From positions 1 through 41,393 of the forward strand of contig DASPHG010000005.1 of assembly GCA_035629775.1 (NCBI GenBank): a DNA stretch of 41,393 nucleotides, given 5' to 3'. Position 1 is the stretch's first letter. The number at the start of each line of letters is the position of its first letter. Positions 1 to 7,964 of the stretch are shown one piece after another. The DNA is from DASPHG01 sp035629775 (lineage in GTDB: Bacteria; Actinomycetota; Thermoleophilia; Solirubrobacterales; Thermoleophilaceae). The notes below the pieces were generated by a model, which was not told the origin of the DNA, ran no database searches, and saw only the letters and a list, made by a program, of their open reading frames with translations. The translations under genes and the position numbers were made by a program.

Positions 1-818
1 GCGGCACGATCCTCGGCCGCATCGGCAGCACCGTCGAGGGCAAGGCGGCGCACACCTACTTCGAGATCCAGCCGGTCGGACGCGGCGCGCCGCGGATCGA
101 CCCGAAGCCGATCCTCGACGGCTGGAAGCTGCTCGAGGCGACCGCGATCTACCGCGCGGCCGGCAAGAACGCCCTCTACGGCGACGACGGCACTTCAATC
201 GGCCAGGTTCTGCTGATGCCGAAGCCGCTGCTCGAGAAGCGGGTGCTCGGCGACGAGCGGATCGAGATCTACCCGTGTGGCCGCCAGGACATCCAGTCCG
301 GCCAGGTCGACCGACGCGTCCTGGCCACGCTGGCAGTGCTCGCCGAGCGCGGTTTCCGGTCCACCGTCACCTCGCTCAAGTGCGGCCATGGGTTCTACAC
401 GTCATCGGGGAACGTCTCGCACCACTCCTCGGGCAACGCGGTCGACATCGCGATGATCAACGGCATCCCGATCCTCGGCCACCAGGAGCCCGGCGGGATC
501 ACCGACCAGACGATCAACATCCTGCTCCAACTCCAGGGCACGCTCCAGCCGGACCAGATCATCTCGCTGATCGAGAAGGGCGGCGCGACCTACGCCATGG
601 CCGACCACGCGGACCACATCCACGTGGGCTTCCAGCCGCTGTTCGGCGAGAACACGAAGCAGGGGCTGCAGTCGATCGCAGTCCTGAAGCCCGGGCAGTG
701 GGACGACCTGCTCGCGCGCCTGCGTGAGATCGACAACCCCACGGTGCCGACGGAGACGTCGAAGTTCGCCATCCCGGTCGAGAAGCACCGCGGAAGCGAC
801 GCGCACCAGGGCGAATAG
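1..818 (+). CDS. Cell-wall metallopeptidase, 3' part (degenerate M23 tail plus M15-like domain)
   Basis: The frame is open from base 3, so the start lies outside the window. The first residues look like the end of an M23/LytM peptidase domain, but the usual HxHFE motif reads HTYFE, so the second zinc-ligand His is Tyr. The C-terminal ~200 residues resemble an M15/VanY-like D-Ala-D-Ala peptidase: an SHHSSGNAVD segment matches SxHxxGxAxD and a later DHIHVGF supplies the third His. A role in peptidoglycan or murein peptide processing, probably outside the membrane, is inferred from these motifs. Any signal peptide is out of view. The stop codon touches the next gene. M15-like zinc site: fairly sure. 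Substrate: unknown. Confidence 0.75.
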   Translation, partial: GTILGRIGSTVEGKAAHTYFEIQPVGRGAPRIDPKPILDGWKLLEATAIYRAAGKNALYGDDGTSIGQVLLMPKPLLEKRVLGDERIEIYPCGRQDIQSGQVDRRVLATLAVLAERGFRSTVTSLKCGHGFYTSSGNVSHHSSGNAVDIAMINGIPILGHQEPGGITDQTINILLQLQGTLQPDQIISLIEKGGATYAMADHADHIHVGFQPLFGENTKQGLQSIAVLKPGQWDDLLARLREIDNPTVPTETSKFAIPVEKHRGSDAHQGE

Positions 819-1645
819 CTCACTTCCGGTTCGTCCAGTTCGAGTTCGGCTTCCTACTGGGGCCCGCGGACGGACGCTACCTTCGCCGCGCGGCACCTGA
901 CGCCGAGCCCGAGCACGTCGTAGTGCTGAGGACGCTCGGCGCGCCGCAGCGCCGGCTGCTGGGCCGCCGCCGCACGCGTGAGGTGAGCGCGGCCGAGCCG
1001 GAGCCGGTTCCGACCTCGCGCGCCACGATCGTGCGGGCGGACCCGTTCGAGTCGGCCGCCGACGCCGAGCAGTGGCTCGACACGGCGGAGGACGCCCACG
1101 CGGAGGCACTCGGCGACGCGACCCGCGAGCTCAACTACGTCCTGCGCAGTCACCGTGCTGCCGCCGACGACCCCTACGCGCGCGACGTCCGCCCCGAGCA
1201 CGCGCTCGTCGTCAGGCTGGGCCACGGCGACGGCGACCAGGTCGCCGAGGGCCGGTACACGCGCGCGGTCGAGTTGCCGCGCGAGCCGCCGAAGCGCAAG
1301 CGCGGCGAGGCGCTCGCGCCGCAGGAGCGCCTCGCGGCGCTTCTGGGCGGCCGCGAGTCGCTGCTCGTGGGCGAGGAGCTCCTCCTGAGAGCGCGCCTGG
1401 ACCTCGACGTGGGGCGGCCGCGTGAAGCCGCCCTGCAAGCCCGCGTGGCGCTCGAGGCGCTCCTGGGCGAGCTCGAGGATCGCTTCGGCGCACCGCTGCG
1501 CACGCTTCGCGAACCGGTCGCGCGCGCCGCGAACGCGGCGCTTGACGGGGACCTGTCCCCGGAGGACGTGGCCGCCGTCGAGCACGCGGTGGAGCAGATG
1601 ACCGCGGCCGCGCGCCGGAGCGGCACCGCGGCTAGCGCCGGCTGA
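815..1645 (+). CDS. Conserved hypothetical protein, non-canonical start suspected
   Basis: An Arg/Ala/Glu-rich protein of about 240-275 residues with no domain I recognise. The C-terminal half is helical, and a pair of short segments rich in Leu and Arg looks like a dimerising helical bundle. The first ordinary start in this frame is GTG at 923, but the frame reads as good protein well upstream (AHFRFVQFEFGFLLGP). The natural beginning would be ATA at 815, overlapping the TAG stop of the peptidase gene as ATAG. I chose 815 because of that N-terminal segment. If only standard starts are used, the gene is 923-1645. No membrane segment or signal peptide is visible. Function unknown. Confidence 0.55.
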   Translation: MAHFRFVQFEFGFLLGPADGRYLRRAAPDAEPEHVVVLRTLGAPQRRLLGRRRTREVSAAEPEPVPTSRATIVRADPFESAADAEQWLDTAEDAHAEALGDATRELNYVLRSHRAAADDPYARDVRPEHALVVRLGHGDGDQVAEGRYTRAVELPREPPKRKRGEALAPQERLAALLGGRESLLVGEELLLRARLDLDVGRPREAALQARVALEALLGELEDRFGAPLRTLREPVARAANAALDGDLSPEDVAAVEHAVEQMTAAARRSGTAASAG

Positions 1646-1744
1646 CCCGGCCCCGTTCACCGCCTTTTCACCCGTGTGTCGAAAACTCGCGCTTGAATTT
1701 CGGCCATCCGGGCGGAGGTAAATACGAAGAAGGGAGGCGAAGCT

Positions 1745-1924
1745 GTGGCGATGAGAGCCCCCACGGTCGTTCCACTGTCGGTTGCGCGAGCGAGGCCGCG
1801 CATCCACCGCACGATCGAAGCGCGCCGCCGGCTGACACGTCCGACAGGGCGCGTCTGGCTGAACGGGCGCGAGGTCGGCGGCACCGACCCGCGCTACGAG
1901 CACCTAGGCAGCGGCGGCGACTAG
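1745..1924 (+). CDS. Small basic ORF (59 aa), hypothetical
   Basis: A short frame starts at GTG 1745, seven bases after a strong Shine-Dalgarno sequence AGGGAGG (1731-1737), and ends with TAG at 1922. The product is rich in Arg and ends with a segment reading RVWLNGREVGGTDPRYEHL. A spurious frame would not be expected to carry such a good ribosome site. It overlaps the 3' end of the thioesterase gene on the other strand by 21 bases. I do not recognise a family. It could be a small DNA- or RNA-binding protein given its charge, but that is only a guess. Confidence 0.45.
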   Translation: MAMRAPTVVPLSVARARPRIHRTIEARRRLTRPTGRVWLNGREVGGTDPRYEHLGSGGD

Positions 1925-2341
1925 CGCGTCACGCAGCGGCTCGGGCAACGGCGAGGAGCGCTGCGCTTCGTAGTCGAAGCCGACCAGCCACCCGTACCCG
2001 TCGGCCGCCAGGCGGCCCTCGACCGCCATGGTGAAGCGCACCTGGAAGGCCGAGCGGCGGATCTCGCCGACCGAGCATTCGATCGCCACCTCCTCGTCGA
2101 AGTGCACCGGCGAGCGGTAGTTGATGTGGCACTCGGCGAAGATCAGGCCGCTGCGCGTCGCCTCGGGGTGCGCGGGGTCGTGGGTGGGGAACAGGTCGCG
2201 CATGAACGCGATGCGGGCCGTCTCGAAATACCGGAGGAAGACGACGTTGTTGAGGTGCCGCATGGCGTCGAGGTCGCCGAAGCGGACGCGCTCCGTGTGA
2301 ACGTGGCTGCGCGGCAAGCCGGCGACCCTACTCGTCCGCAT
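1904..2341 (-). CDS. Acyl-CoA thioesterase, 4HBT hotdog-fold family
   Basis: A 145-residue single hotdog domain. The N-terminal motif RFGDLDAMRHLNN, followed by FLRYFETAR, is the signature of the 4-hydroxybenzoyl-CoA thioesterase family, with Asp in the catalytic position. It probably hydrolyses an acyl-CoA to free acid and CoA in the cytoplasm, most likely as an oligomer. The start ATG at 2341 overlaps the TAG stop of the upstream metalloprotease gene by 14 bases, so it appears translationally coupled as the last gene of the fatty-acid operon. Length is normal for the family. Substrate chain length cannot be told from sequence. Confidence 0.85.
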   Translation of the reverse strand: MRTSRVAGLPRSHVHTERVRFGDLDAMRHLNNVVFLRYFETARIAFMRDLFPTHDPAHPEATRSGLIFAECHINYRSPVHFDEEVAIECSVGEIRRSAFQVRFTMAVEGRLAADGYGWLVGFDYEAQRSSPLPEPLRDALVAAAA

Positions 2342-3434
2342 CGATCGTCAGCCGGACGGTCGGGCCGACGTCGACCTCGACGCGCTCCCCATCGAGCGTC
2401 TCGTCGACGTACCGCGGCAACGCTGCCACGAACTCGGCCGCGTCGCGCGGCGTGTCCCAGCGCCAGGCGACCACGAGGCGCCGGCGGTCGTCGCGGGCCC
2501 ACAGCGCATACGCGCCGCCGCCCCACCCGGCGGCCGCACGCTCGGCGCCGAGCGGCCCGGCCGAGGCGCGCAGGATCTCGACGGTGTCGAACTCGCCGAT
2601 CGTTCCGGCGGAGACCTCCTCCCAGCCCGGCCCCGGCGACTCGACGCGAACCGGCTCCGGCTCCTCGCCGGCGCGGTACTTCTCCGGGTGGATCACCTGC
2701 TCGGTGGAGAGCGGCGGGCGTGATCGGAGCGCGCGGTTCGCCGGCCCCCAGGTGCCGATCGCATCCACGAAGCGCGCCCCGGCCGAGTACGGGAAGACGA
2801 GCGAGCGCTCGAGGTATGGCGGCAGGTCGGTGTCCGCGCCCAGCAGGTCGATCAGGTCGAACTGGGCCAGCGCGTCACGCCGGCGAACGCCCTCCGGCAG
2901 CAGGTAGTCGAGCATCGCGACCGTGGCCGTGCCCTCGAACAGAGCGACCTGCGCGCTGAGTTCGTCGTCGAGCGTGCTCTCGTCGCTGTCGAGGCCGAAG
3001 TGCTGGTCCTCGAGCGCGTGCGTCAGCTCGTGCGCCAGCGTCAGCTCGGCCTCGTCGCCGCTCAACGACCCCTCCACGACTGTCATCTCGCCCGTTCGCT
3101 CGTCGTAATAGCCGGCGATCTCCTCGCTGAAGATCGACCCGGCCAGCTCGCGCAGATCCGCGTCGTCGGGCAGCAGGCCGAGCAGCTTGAGCACGCGCTC
3201 GTCGGCGGCCCGCTGAGCCGGCGGGTACTCCTCGTCGAGCACCGCGAGGGCCTCCTCGCGCGCCTCCTCTCCGCTGAGGTTTCGCACCGGGGGCAGCCGC
3301 TCGAACTCCAGCCCGCGAATCCGCTCGACCCGCTTCGCCACCACCTCGACCGGCACCGCCGCCTCGGCTTCGCGCTCGGGCTCGTCCTCGCCGCCGCCGG
3401 TCAGCACGCCCACCCCGAACAGGGCGGCGATCAT
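2328..3434 (-). CDS. Membrane-anchored HExxH zinc metalloprotease-like protein
   Basis: About 368 residues. An N-terminal hydrophobic segment (MIAALFGVGVL) acts as anchor or signal, then comes an acidic linker and a soluble domain containing HELTHALEDQHF, a zincin HExxH motif. A nearby GYYDERTG segment and a later ALFEGTA with a Glu could provide the third ligand. An extracytoplasmic zinc peptidase is inferred; I cannot assign a MEROPS family. The start is uncertain: ATG at 3434 is the first normal codon, but the frame remains open upstream and CTG at 3461 would overlap the sirtuin TGA as CTGA. It is the fourth gene of the minus-strand fatty-acid operon. Confidence 0.7.
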   Translation of the reverse strand: MIAALFGVGVLTGGGEDEPEREAEAAVPVEVVAKRVERIRGLEFERLPPVRNLSGEEAREEALAVLDEEYPPAQRAADERVLKLLGLLPDDADLRELAGSIFSEEIAGYYDERTGEMTVVEGSLSGDEAELTLAHELTHALEDQHFGLDSDESTLDDELSAQVALFEGTATVAMLDYLLPEGVRRRDALAQFDLIDLLGADTDLPPYLERSLVFPYSAGARFVDAIGTWGPANRALRSRPPLSTEQVIHPEKYRAGEEPEPVRVESPGPGWEEVSAGTIGEFDTVEILRASAGPLGAERAAAGWGGGAYALWARDDRRRLVVAWRWDTPRDAAEFVAALPRYVDETLDGERVEVDVGPTVRLTIDADE

Positions 3435-3457
3435 CAGGATGATGAGCGTCTCGGGCT

Positions 3458-4219
3458 TCAGGGAAGCGCGGCCAGCACTGCGTCGAGCTCCTCGACCACG
3501 TCGCCCGCGAGCTTCACCTCGCACTCGCGGTCGTACGGCGTCGGCCCCTGCGTGATCAGCGCGATGCGGCCGCCCTTGTCGAGCGTCAACCCCGGCAGGC
3601 CCGCGACCGGATACACCTCGAGCGACGAGCCGATGCACAGCATCAGGTCGGCCTCCGCCGCGAGCGCGGTCGCGTCGGCCATCGCGTCCTCGGGGAGCAT
3701 CTCACCGAACAGCACGACGTTCGGCTTGAGCGGCGAGATGCACGTGGCGCACTCGGGCGTCGGGGTGCCGCTCGTGAGGATGGCGCGGACGTCGTCGAAG
3801 CCGACCTTCCCGCCGCACATCTCGCACACGCACCACTCGATCGAGCCGTGCACCTCGATCACGGTCTGCGACCCCGCGGCGCGGTGCAGCCGGTCGATGT
3901 TCTGGGTGATGACGCCCCGTACGAGCCCCCGCCGCTCCAGCTCGGCGACGGCGTCGTGGGCCGGGTTCGGGCCGATCTCGGAGAGCATCGCGAAGCGCTG
4001 GCCGTAGAACGTCCAGAACTCGTCCGGGGAGCGCCGGAACGCGTCGATGTGGGCCACCTTCATCGGATCGACCTTCTCCCACAGCCCCTTACCGGGCGTC
4101 CGGAAGTCGGGGATGCCAGATGGCACCGATATGCCCGCGCCGGTCAGCACCACCGCCCGCTCCGCCGACGCAAGGAGCTCGGCGAGAACCGCGGCAGATG
4201 TGCCGGTGGCAAAGCTCAT
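3458..4219 (-). CDS. NAD-dependent protein deacylase, SIR2 family (sirtuin)
   Basis: A 253-residue sirtuin. Visible motifs are GAGIS...SGIPDFR (NAD binding), TQNIDRLHRAAG, the catalytic His in EVHGS, and two zinc-binding cysteine pairs (CEMC and CATC). It removes acyl groups from lysines using NAD+, releasing nicotinamide and O-acyl-ADP-ribose. I chose ATG 4219 because it is followed at once by the conserved core, and the frame upstream is low-complexity and repeat-derived. It lies 34 bases after the enoyl-CoA hydratase gene and before the metalloprotease. The setting suggests control of acyl-CoA enzymes by deacylation, an inference from the known action of bacterial sirtuins on acyl-CoA synthetases. 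Confidence 0.92.
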   Translation of the reverse strand: MSFATGTSAAVLAELLASAERAVVLTGAGISVPSGIPDFRTPGKGLWEKVDPMKVAHIDAFRRSPDEFWTFYGQRFAMLSEIGPNPAHDAVAELERRGLVRGVITQNIDRLHRAAGSQTVIEVHGSIEWCVCEMCGGKVGFDDVRAILTSGTPTPECATCISPLKPNVVLFGEMLPEDAMADATALAAEADLMLCIGSSLEVYPVAGLPGLTLDKGGRIALITQGPTPYDRECEVKLAGDVVEELDAVLAALP

Positions 4220-4220
4220 G

Positions 4221-4252
4221 CGAGCAACGGGCGACGAGCACCGAGCAACGAG
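4221..4252. repeat. Degenerate heptamer tandem repeat (CGAGCAA type)
   Basis: Four and a half 7-base units between the hydratase and sirtuin genes: CGAGCAA, CGGGCGA, CGAGCAC, CGAGCAA, CGAG. A related heptamer array (CGACCAG read on the minus strand) lies at 29497-29531. Both sit at or beside gene boundaries within same-strand gene runs. Confidence 0.6.
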
Positions 4253-4253
4253 T

Positions 4254-5348
4254 TCATTTCCCCTGGAACTTTGCCTGCCGCTTCCCGAGGAACGCGCCGA
4301 TTCCCGCCTTGGCGTCCTCCGACCCGAAGACCGTGGCGAACCCCTCACCTTCGACTTCAAGACCCTTGTCGAGCTCGGGCTGCGCCGAGACCTTCTTGAT
4401 CTGCTCGATGGCGAGCGGGGCCTGCTGCGACATCTTCCGCGCCCACGAGAGCGCGGTGTCGAACAGCTCGTGGTCCGGTACGACCTGGTTGACGAGGCCG
4501 TAGCGGTAGGCGTCGTAGGCGTCGACCGGGTCGCCGACCAGGTTCATCTCGAGCGCCTTCGCCTCTCCGACGAGGCGCGGCAGCCGCTGCGTGCCGCCGA
4601 AGCCAGGGATGATCCCGAGGTTGATCTCGGGCTGGCCGAAGGTCGCCGACTCGGCGGCGATACGGAAGTCGCAGGCCATCGCCAGCTCGCAGCCGCCGCC
4701 GAACGCGATCGAGTTGACCGCCGCGATCGTCACGGTCCTCGACTCCTCCATCCCGCGCATGAACCGGTGCGCCGACTCGACGAGCTCGCGCCCCTCCTTG
4801 CCGGGATCCATCTTCGTGAACGCCTTGATGTCCGCCCCGGCGCAGAAAGTGAAGATGTTCGACGAGGCGAAGACGACGGCCCTGAACTTGCCGTCCACCC
4901 GCTCCCAGGTCTCGATCAGCTTCTGGACGAGCTCGGGCGAGAGCGGGTTGGCCGGCGGGCGATTCAGCCACACGATGCCGACGTCGCCGCGGTCCTCGAG
5001 CTTCACGATGTCGTCGCCCTCGACCTGCGAATAGGGGAAGAACCCCTGCCCGGTCTTCTGGCCGAGGCGGCCCTGTGCGACCAGACGGCGGAGGATGAGC
5101 GGCGGCTCGAACCCGTCGCCCCAGTCCGTGTGCGCGCGCTCGAGGGCCTCCAGCACGTCGTCGAGACCCTGCGCGTCAGCGCGCGCGAACGGGCCGGGCA
5201 GGATGCCCGCGCCCATCATCATCCCGATCTCGATGTCCTTCGCCGACGCGACGCCCTCCTCGAGGACGAGGCAGGACTCGACGAGCGCCTTCAGGCCGAA
5301 CCGCTCGACGAGCGTGTCGGCGGCGGACGTCTGATCAACCGTGCTCAT
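4254..5348 (-). CDS. 3-hydroxyacyl-CoA dehydrogenase C-domain / enoyl-CoA hydratase fusion
   Basis: 364 residues. Residues ~10-105 are a 3-hydroxyacyl-CoA dehydrogenase C-terminal domain ending in GRLGQKTGQGFF. Residues ~115-364 are a crotonase with FCAGADIKAF (oxyanion hole) and FGQPEINLGIIPGFGGTQRL carrying the catalytic Glu region. The hydratase adds water to trans-2-enoyl-CoA in beta-oxidation. The start ATG (5348) overlaps the end of the dehydrogenase gene by 14 bases in another frame, with AAAGGG just upstream. Together the two genes give the order HCDH-N, HCDH-C, HCDH-C, ECH. As I recall it, that is the order of the archaeal-type bifunctional crotonyl-CoA hydratase/3-hydroxybutyryl-CoA dehydrogenase, here split in two. 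Confidence 0.88.
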   Translation of the reverse strand: MSTVDQTSAADTLVERFGLKALVESCLVLEEGVASAKDIEIGMMMGAGILPGPFARADAQGLDDVLEALERAHTDWGDGFEPPLILRRLVAQGRLGQKTGQGFFPYSQVEGDDIVKLEDRGDVGIVWLNRPPANPLSPELVQKLIETWERVDGKFRAVVFASSNIFTFCAGADIKAFTKMDPGKEGRELVESAHRFMRGMEESRTVTIAAVNSIAFGGGCELAMACDFRIAAESATFGQPEINLGIIPGFGGTQRLPRLVGEAKALEMNLVGDPVDAYDAYRYGLVNQVVPDHELFDTALSWARKMSQQAPLAIEQIKKVSAQPELDKGLEVEGEGFATVFGSEDAKAGIGAFLGKRQAKFQGK

Positions 5349-6207
5349 AGAAGCCCTTTCCGGTCTTCTGGCCGAGGTTCCCCGCCTCGACCAGCTCCTT
5401 CATGCCTGAGTGGACGTAGAACCGGTCGCCATAGCTCTCCTTCAGGTGCTCGGCCACGTGGAGGACAGTGTCGAGCCCGAGGAGGTCGGTCAGGAAGAAG
5501 GGGCCCATCGGCACCGTCTTCGACTCCTGAATGACCTTGTCGAGCTCCTTGACGTCGATCCCCTCCTCCTCCTGCACTCGCCAGACCTCGGAGACCGAGG
5601 AGTTGAGGATGCGGTTCACGACAAAGCCGGGCGCCTCGCCACACTTGATCGGGGTCTTCTTGATCTGCTGCGCGAAGTTCGCGGCGGCCTGAACGGTCTC
5701 GGGCGAGGTCTCGTCGCCCTCGATCACCTCGATCAGGCGCATCATCGAGGCGGGGTAGAAGAAGTGGAAGCCGACGACCTTGTCGGGTCGGCTCGTGGCT
5801 TCGCCCATCTCGCTGATCGACAGCGCCGAGGTGTTCGAGGCGAGGATCGCGTGGCCGGGGGTGACCGCGTCGAGTTCGCCGAAGACGGCCTGCTTGATCT
5901 GCATCCGCTCGGGCACGGCCTCGACCACGAAGTCGACGTCGCCGAAGCCGTCGTACTCGGTCGTCCCTGTGATGCGACCGACGATCTCCGCGGCCTGGGA
6001 GTCGGCGTCCTCCTGGGTGATCTTCTCCTTCTTGACCAGCGAGCCGAGCTGGCCCTGGGTGACCTGCTGGGCCTTCTCGAGCCCCTGGTCGACGAACTTC
6101 TGCTCGACGTCCTTCAGGACGACGTCCACGCCCGAGGACGCGATGACCTGGGCGATCTCCCCGCCCATGGTGCCCGCGCCCACGACGGCGGCTTTGAACA
6201 CGTACAT
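5335..6207 (-). CDS. 3-hydroxyacyl-CoA (3-hydroxybutyryl-CoA) dehydrogenase
   Basis: 290 residues, the usual length for the short single-function enzyme. The N-terminal Rossmann motif VVGAGTMGGEIAQ binds NAD. The central SNTSALSISEM and FHFFYPASMMRLIEV segments carry the catalytic Ser/His region. The C-terminal domain holds PGFVVNRIL and ends in GQKTGKGFYEHG. It oxidises (S)-3-hydroxyacyl-CoA to 3-oxoacyl-CoA. First gene of a five-gene minus-strand operon, with a GGAGG ribosome site about 10 bases before ATG 6207. The second copy of the C-domain needed to complete the fold of a two-domain enzyme may be supplied by the next gene. Confidence 0.92.
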   Translation of the reverse strand: MYVFKAAVVGAGTMGGEIAQVIASSGVDVVLKDVEQKFVDQGLEKAQQVTQGQLGSLVKKEKITQEDADSQAAEIVGRITGTTEYDGFGDVDFVVEAVPERMQIKQAVFGELDAVTPGHAILASNTSALSISEMGEATSRPDKVVGFHFFYPASMMRLIEVIEGDETSPETVQAAANFAQQIKKTPIKCGEAPGFVVNRILNSSVSEVWRVQEEEGIDVKELDKVIQESKTVPMGPFFLTDLLGLDTVLHVAEHLKESYGDRFYVHSGMKELVEAGNLGQKTGKGFYEHG

Positions 6208-6279
6208 TCGGTGAATCCTCCGGGTAGCGGCGGGCGGGAGGCTACAGAGCAGCCCCCCGCCGCGTGCCCGCGAAGCGAC

Positions 6280-7839
6280 TCAGCAGCTCGGCTGCGCCCT
6301 CGGACCCGCCGCGCTCGCGCGGCCCGCGCACGGATGCGGAGCATGCTCCTCGATCGTCAGCGTGCCGTGGCCGGTCGGCTTGAAGCTGGTGCGGATCAGC
6401 CCCTCGGCGAGCTCGGCGATCGGCCCGACGAAGTCGTCGAACTTCGCGCCGCCCGTACCGACGGCCACGATGAACTTGCCGATCGAGATCGGGCTCGGCG
6501 GCTTCTGCGCGGCGACCTCCATGGTGACGCGGGCGTCTTGGGTGGCAATGACCGGGTCCCAGCCGAACTTGGGCTTGCGGGCCTTTGGGTTCTCCTGCGG
6601 AATGGAGATCTTGAAGCGGCTCTTCGCCGACGCGATGTCGACCTTCTTCAGCTTGGTCCGCCGCGGGCCGTACCAGCGCACACCGTCGGGCGACGGACGC
6701 TCGAGCGTCCAGTAGGCGGACCACTTCGACTTCTCGCCGGCCATCTCCTCGGCGAGGTCGCCGTACGGCCGCGGGATCGTGATCCCGTGAAGCGACGCGC
6801 AGTTGCGGATCGACTCCTGGAAGGCATGGTCCTTCGCCCATTTGAGCTGCTCGTCGAGCTCCTTACGCGCCTTCTTGCTGAGACCGACCGTGCCCTCGAA
6901 CCACACGGGCTCGCGGTCGTTGTGAGACTTGTGCATGCGGCCGTCCTTCAAACCCTTCCCGTCGGCCACGACGTCCACGACCACATGCTCGGAGAACGCC
7001 GCCGTCCGCAGGATCCGATCGGACAGGTCGAGGCTCGTCATCAGCTTGCCGATGGCTTCGCCGCTCCCCTCCTTGATCGAATCCGCGTAGCCCTGGAGTG
7101 CGCTTCCGGTCGCGTCGCCGATAACGGCCTGGGCGACGCCCTCACCGACCGGGCCGAGGGACTTGAGGCCCTCGCTCACGGATGCGCACGGGCCGCCCTC
7201 GGCAGCAGCGGTGGCCGAGGTCGACGAGCGCTCGCTCGAAGCGGTACCGGGCCGCAGCAGCCGCTCGAAGTTCGCAAGCACGACGATCGCCTCGAGCGAC
7301 GAGAGCCACATCGTCGACTGGTCCGCGAACGGAGTCCAGAAACCGCCCGCCTTGCCGGTCTGCGCATGCATGAGGAAGATCGCGGGCTGGTTCAGCGGAT
7401 TCCCCGTCTGCCACTCCGAATTCATCATCCAACTGCCGACGAGTTCCGGAAGAACCTGGGTCGCGGAGCGACCACCGATCTTGACGCCGGCGTCGCCGAG
7501 CGTCTTCGCGAGCGTGCCCAGCTGCACCTGGCGGTTCCGGAAGCCGCGCGTCAGCAGAACCGTCTCCAGCGCGGTCATCTTCCACTTCGACACGGGGGCT
7601 ACCGGCGCGACGATCTGCTCGGCCTCCCGCACCGTCGCCACGCCGCTGAGCGCGAGCACCTTCCGGGTCGCCTTCACCGCGCGCGGGAACTTCTTCTTTG
7701 CGAGCAGGTGCTGCGCGTACTTCTGGCCAAGCGGTTTCTTGGCGCTGGAGCCGCCGGTCTGGGCCGCAGCCGGGCCACCGATGGCAAGCATGAGGACCAC
7801 CACGACGGCGGTCAGCAGGATCACGAGTCGACGGTTCAT
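6280..7839 (-). CDS. Secreted protein of unknown function (519 aa)
   Basis: A clear Sec signal peptide (MNRR, a hydrophobic stretch of ~18 residues, then GGPAAAQT) precedes a ~490-residue exported protein with basic N-terminal helices and a mixed domain. I do not recognise a family. Visible features are a WTPFADQSTMW segment, four cysteines in the mature chain, and a C-terminal beta-rich part ending GTLTIEEHAPHPC. The ribosome site TAGGAG lies 7 bases before ATG 7839. It is transcribed divergently from the PadR gene, with palindromes between them. The very end (PCAGRASAAGPRAQPSC) is low complexity and could follow a small frameshift. Confidence 0.7.
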   Translation of the reverse strand: MNRRLVILLTAVVVVLMLAIGGPAAAQTGGSSAKKPLGQKYAQHLLAKKKFPRAVKATRKVLALSGVATVREAEQIVAPVAPVSKWKMTALETVLLTRGFRNRQVQLGTLAKTLGDAGVKIGGRSATQVLPELVGSWMMNSEWQTGNPLNQPAIFLMHAQTGKAGGFWTPFADQSTMWLSSLEAIVVLANFERLLRPGTASSERSSTSATAAAEGGPCASVSEGLKSLGPVGEGVAQAVIGDATGSALQGYADSIKEGSGEAIGKLMTSLDLSDRILRTAAFSEHVVVDVVADGKGLKDGRMHKSHNDREPVWFEGTVGLSKKARKELDEQLKWAKDHAFQESIRNCASLHGITIPRPYGDLAEEMAGEKSKWSAYWTLERPSPDGVRWYGPRRTKLKKVDIASAKSRFKISIPQENPKARKPKFGWDPVIATQDARVTMEVAAQKPPSPISIGKFIVAVGTGGAKFDDFVGPIAELAEGLIRTSFKPTGHGTLTIEEHAPHPCAGRASAAGPRAQPSC

Positions 7840-7889
7840 GCGAGTCTCCTAAGGTCTGCGCGTCCGTACTCCACCGTAAAACGCCGGCC

Positions 7890-7922
7890 ACCCGAACGGG
7901 TAGCGCTCGCCAAAAATTGGCG
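7890..7922. promoter_or_regulatory. Two palindromes in the divergent PadR/secreted-protein promoter region
   Basis: ACCCG-AA-CGGGT at 7890-7901 and CGCCAA-AAA-TTGGCG at 7908-7922 are perfect inverted repeats between two divergent genes. They are good candidates for operator sites of the adjacent PadR regulator, but the match to a known PadR site is not exact, so this is inference from position and symmetry. Confidence 0.4.
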
Positions 7923-7952
7923 CGATCGAACTCGGCGAGCCGGGGCCAGCCC

Positions 7953-7958
7953 TACGAT
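7953..7958 (+). promoter_or_regulatory. -10 box TACGAT of a leaderless promoter (PadR gene)
   Basis: TACGAT lies six bases before the GTG start and no Shine-Dalgarno sequence is present, so transcription probably starts at or next to the start codon. Confidence 0.5.
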
Positions 7959-7964
7959 CCACCC

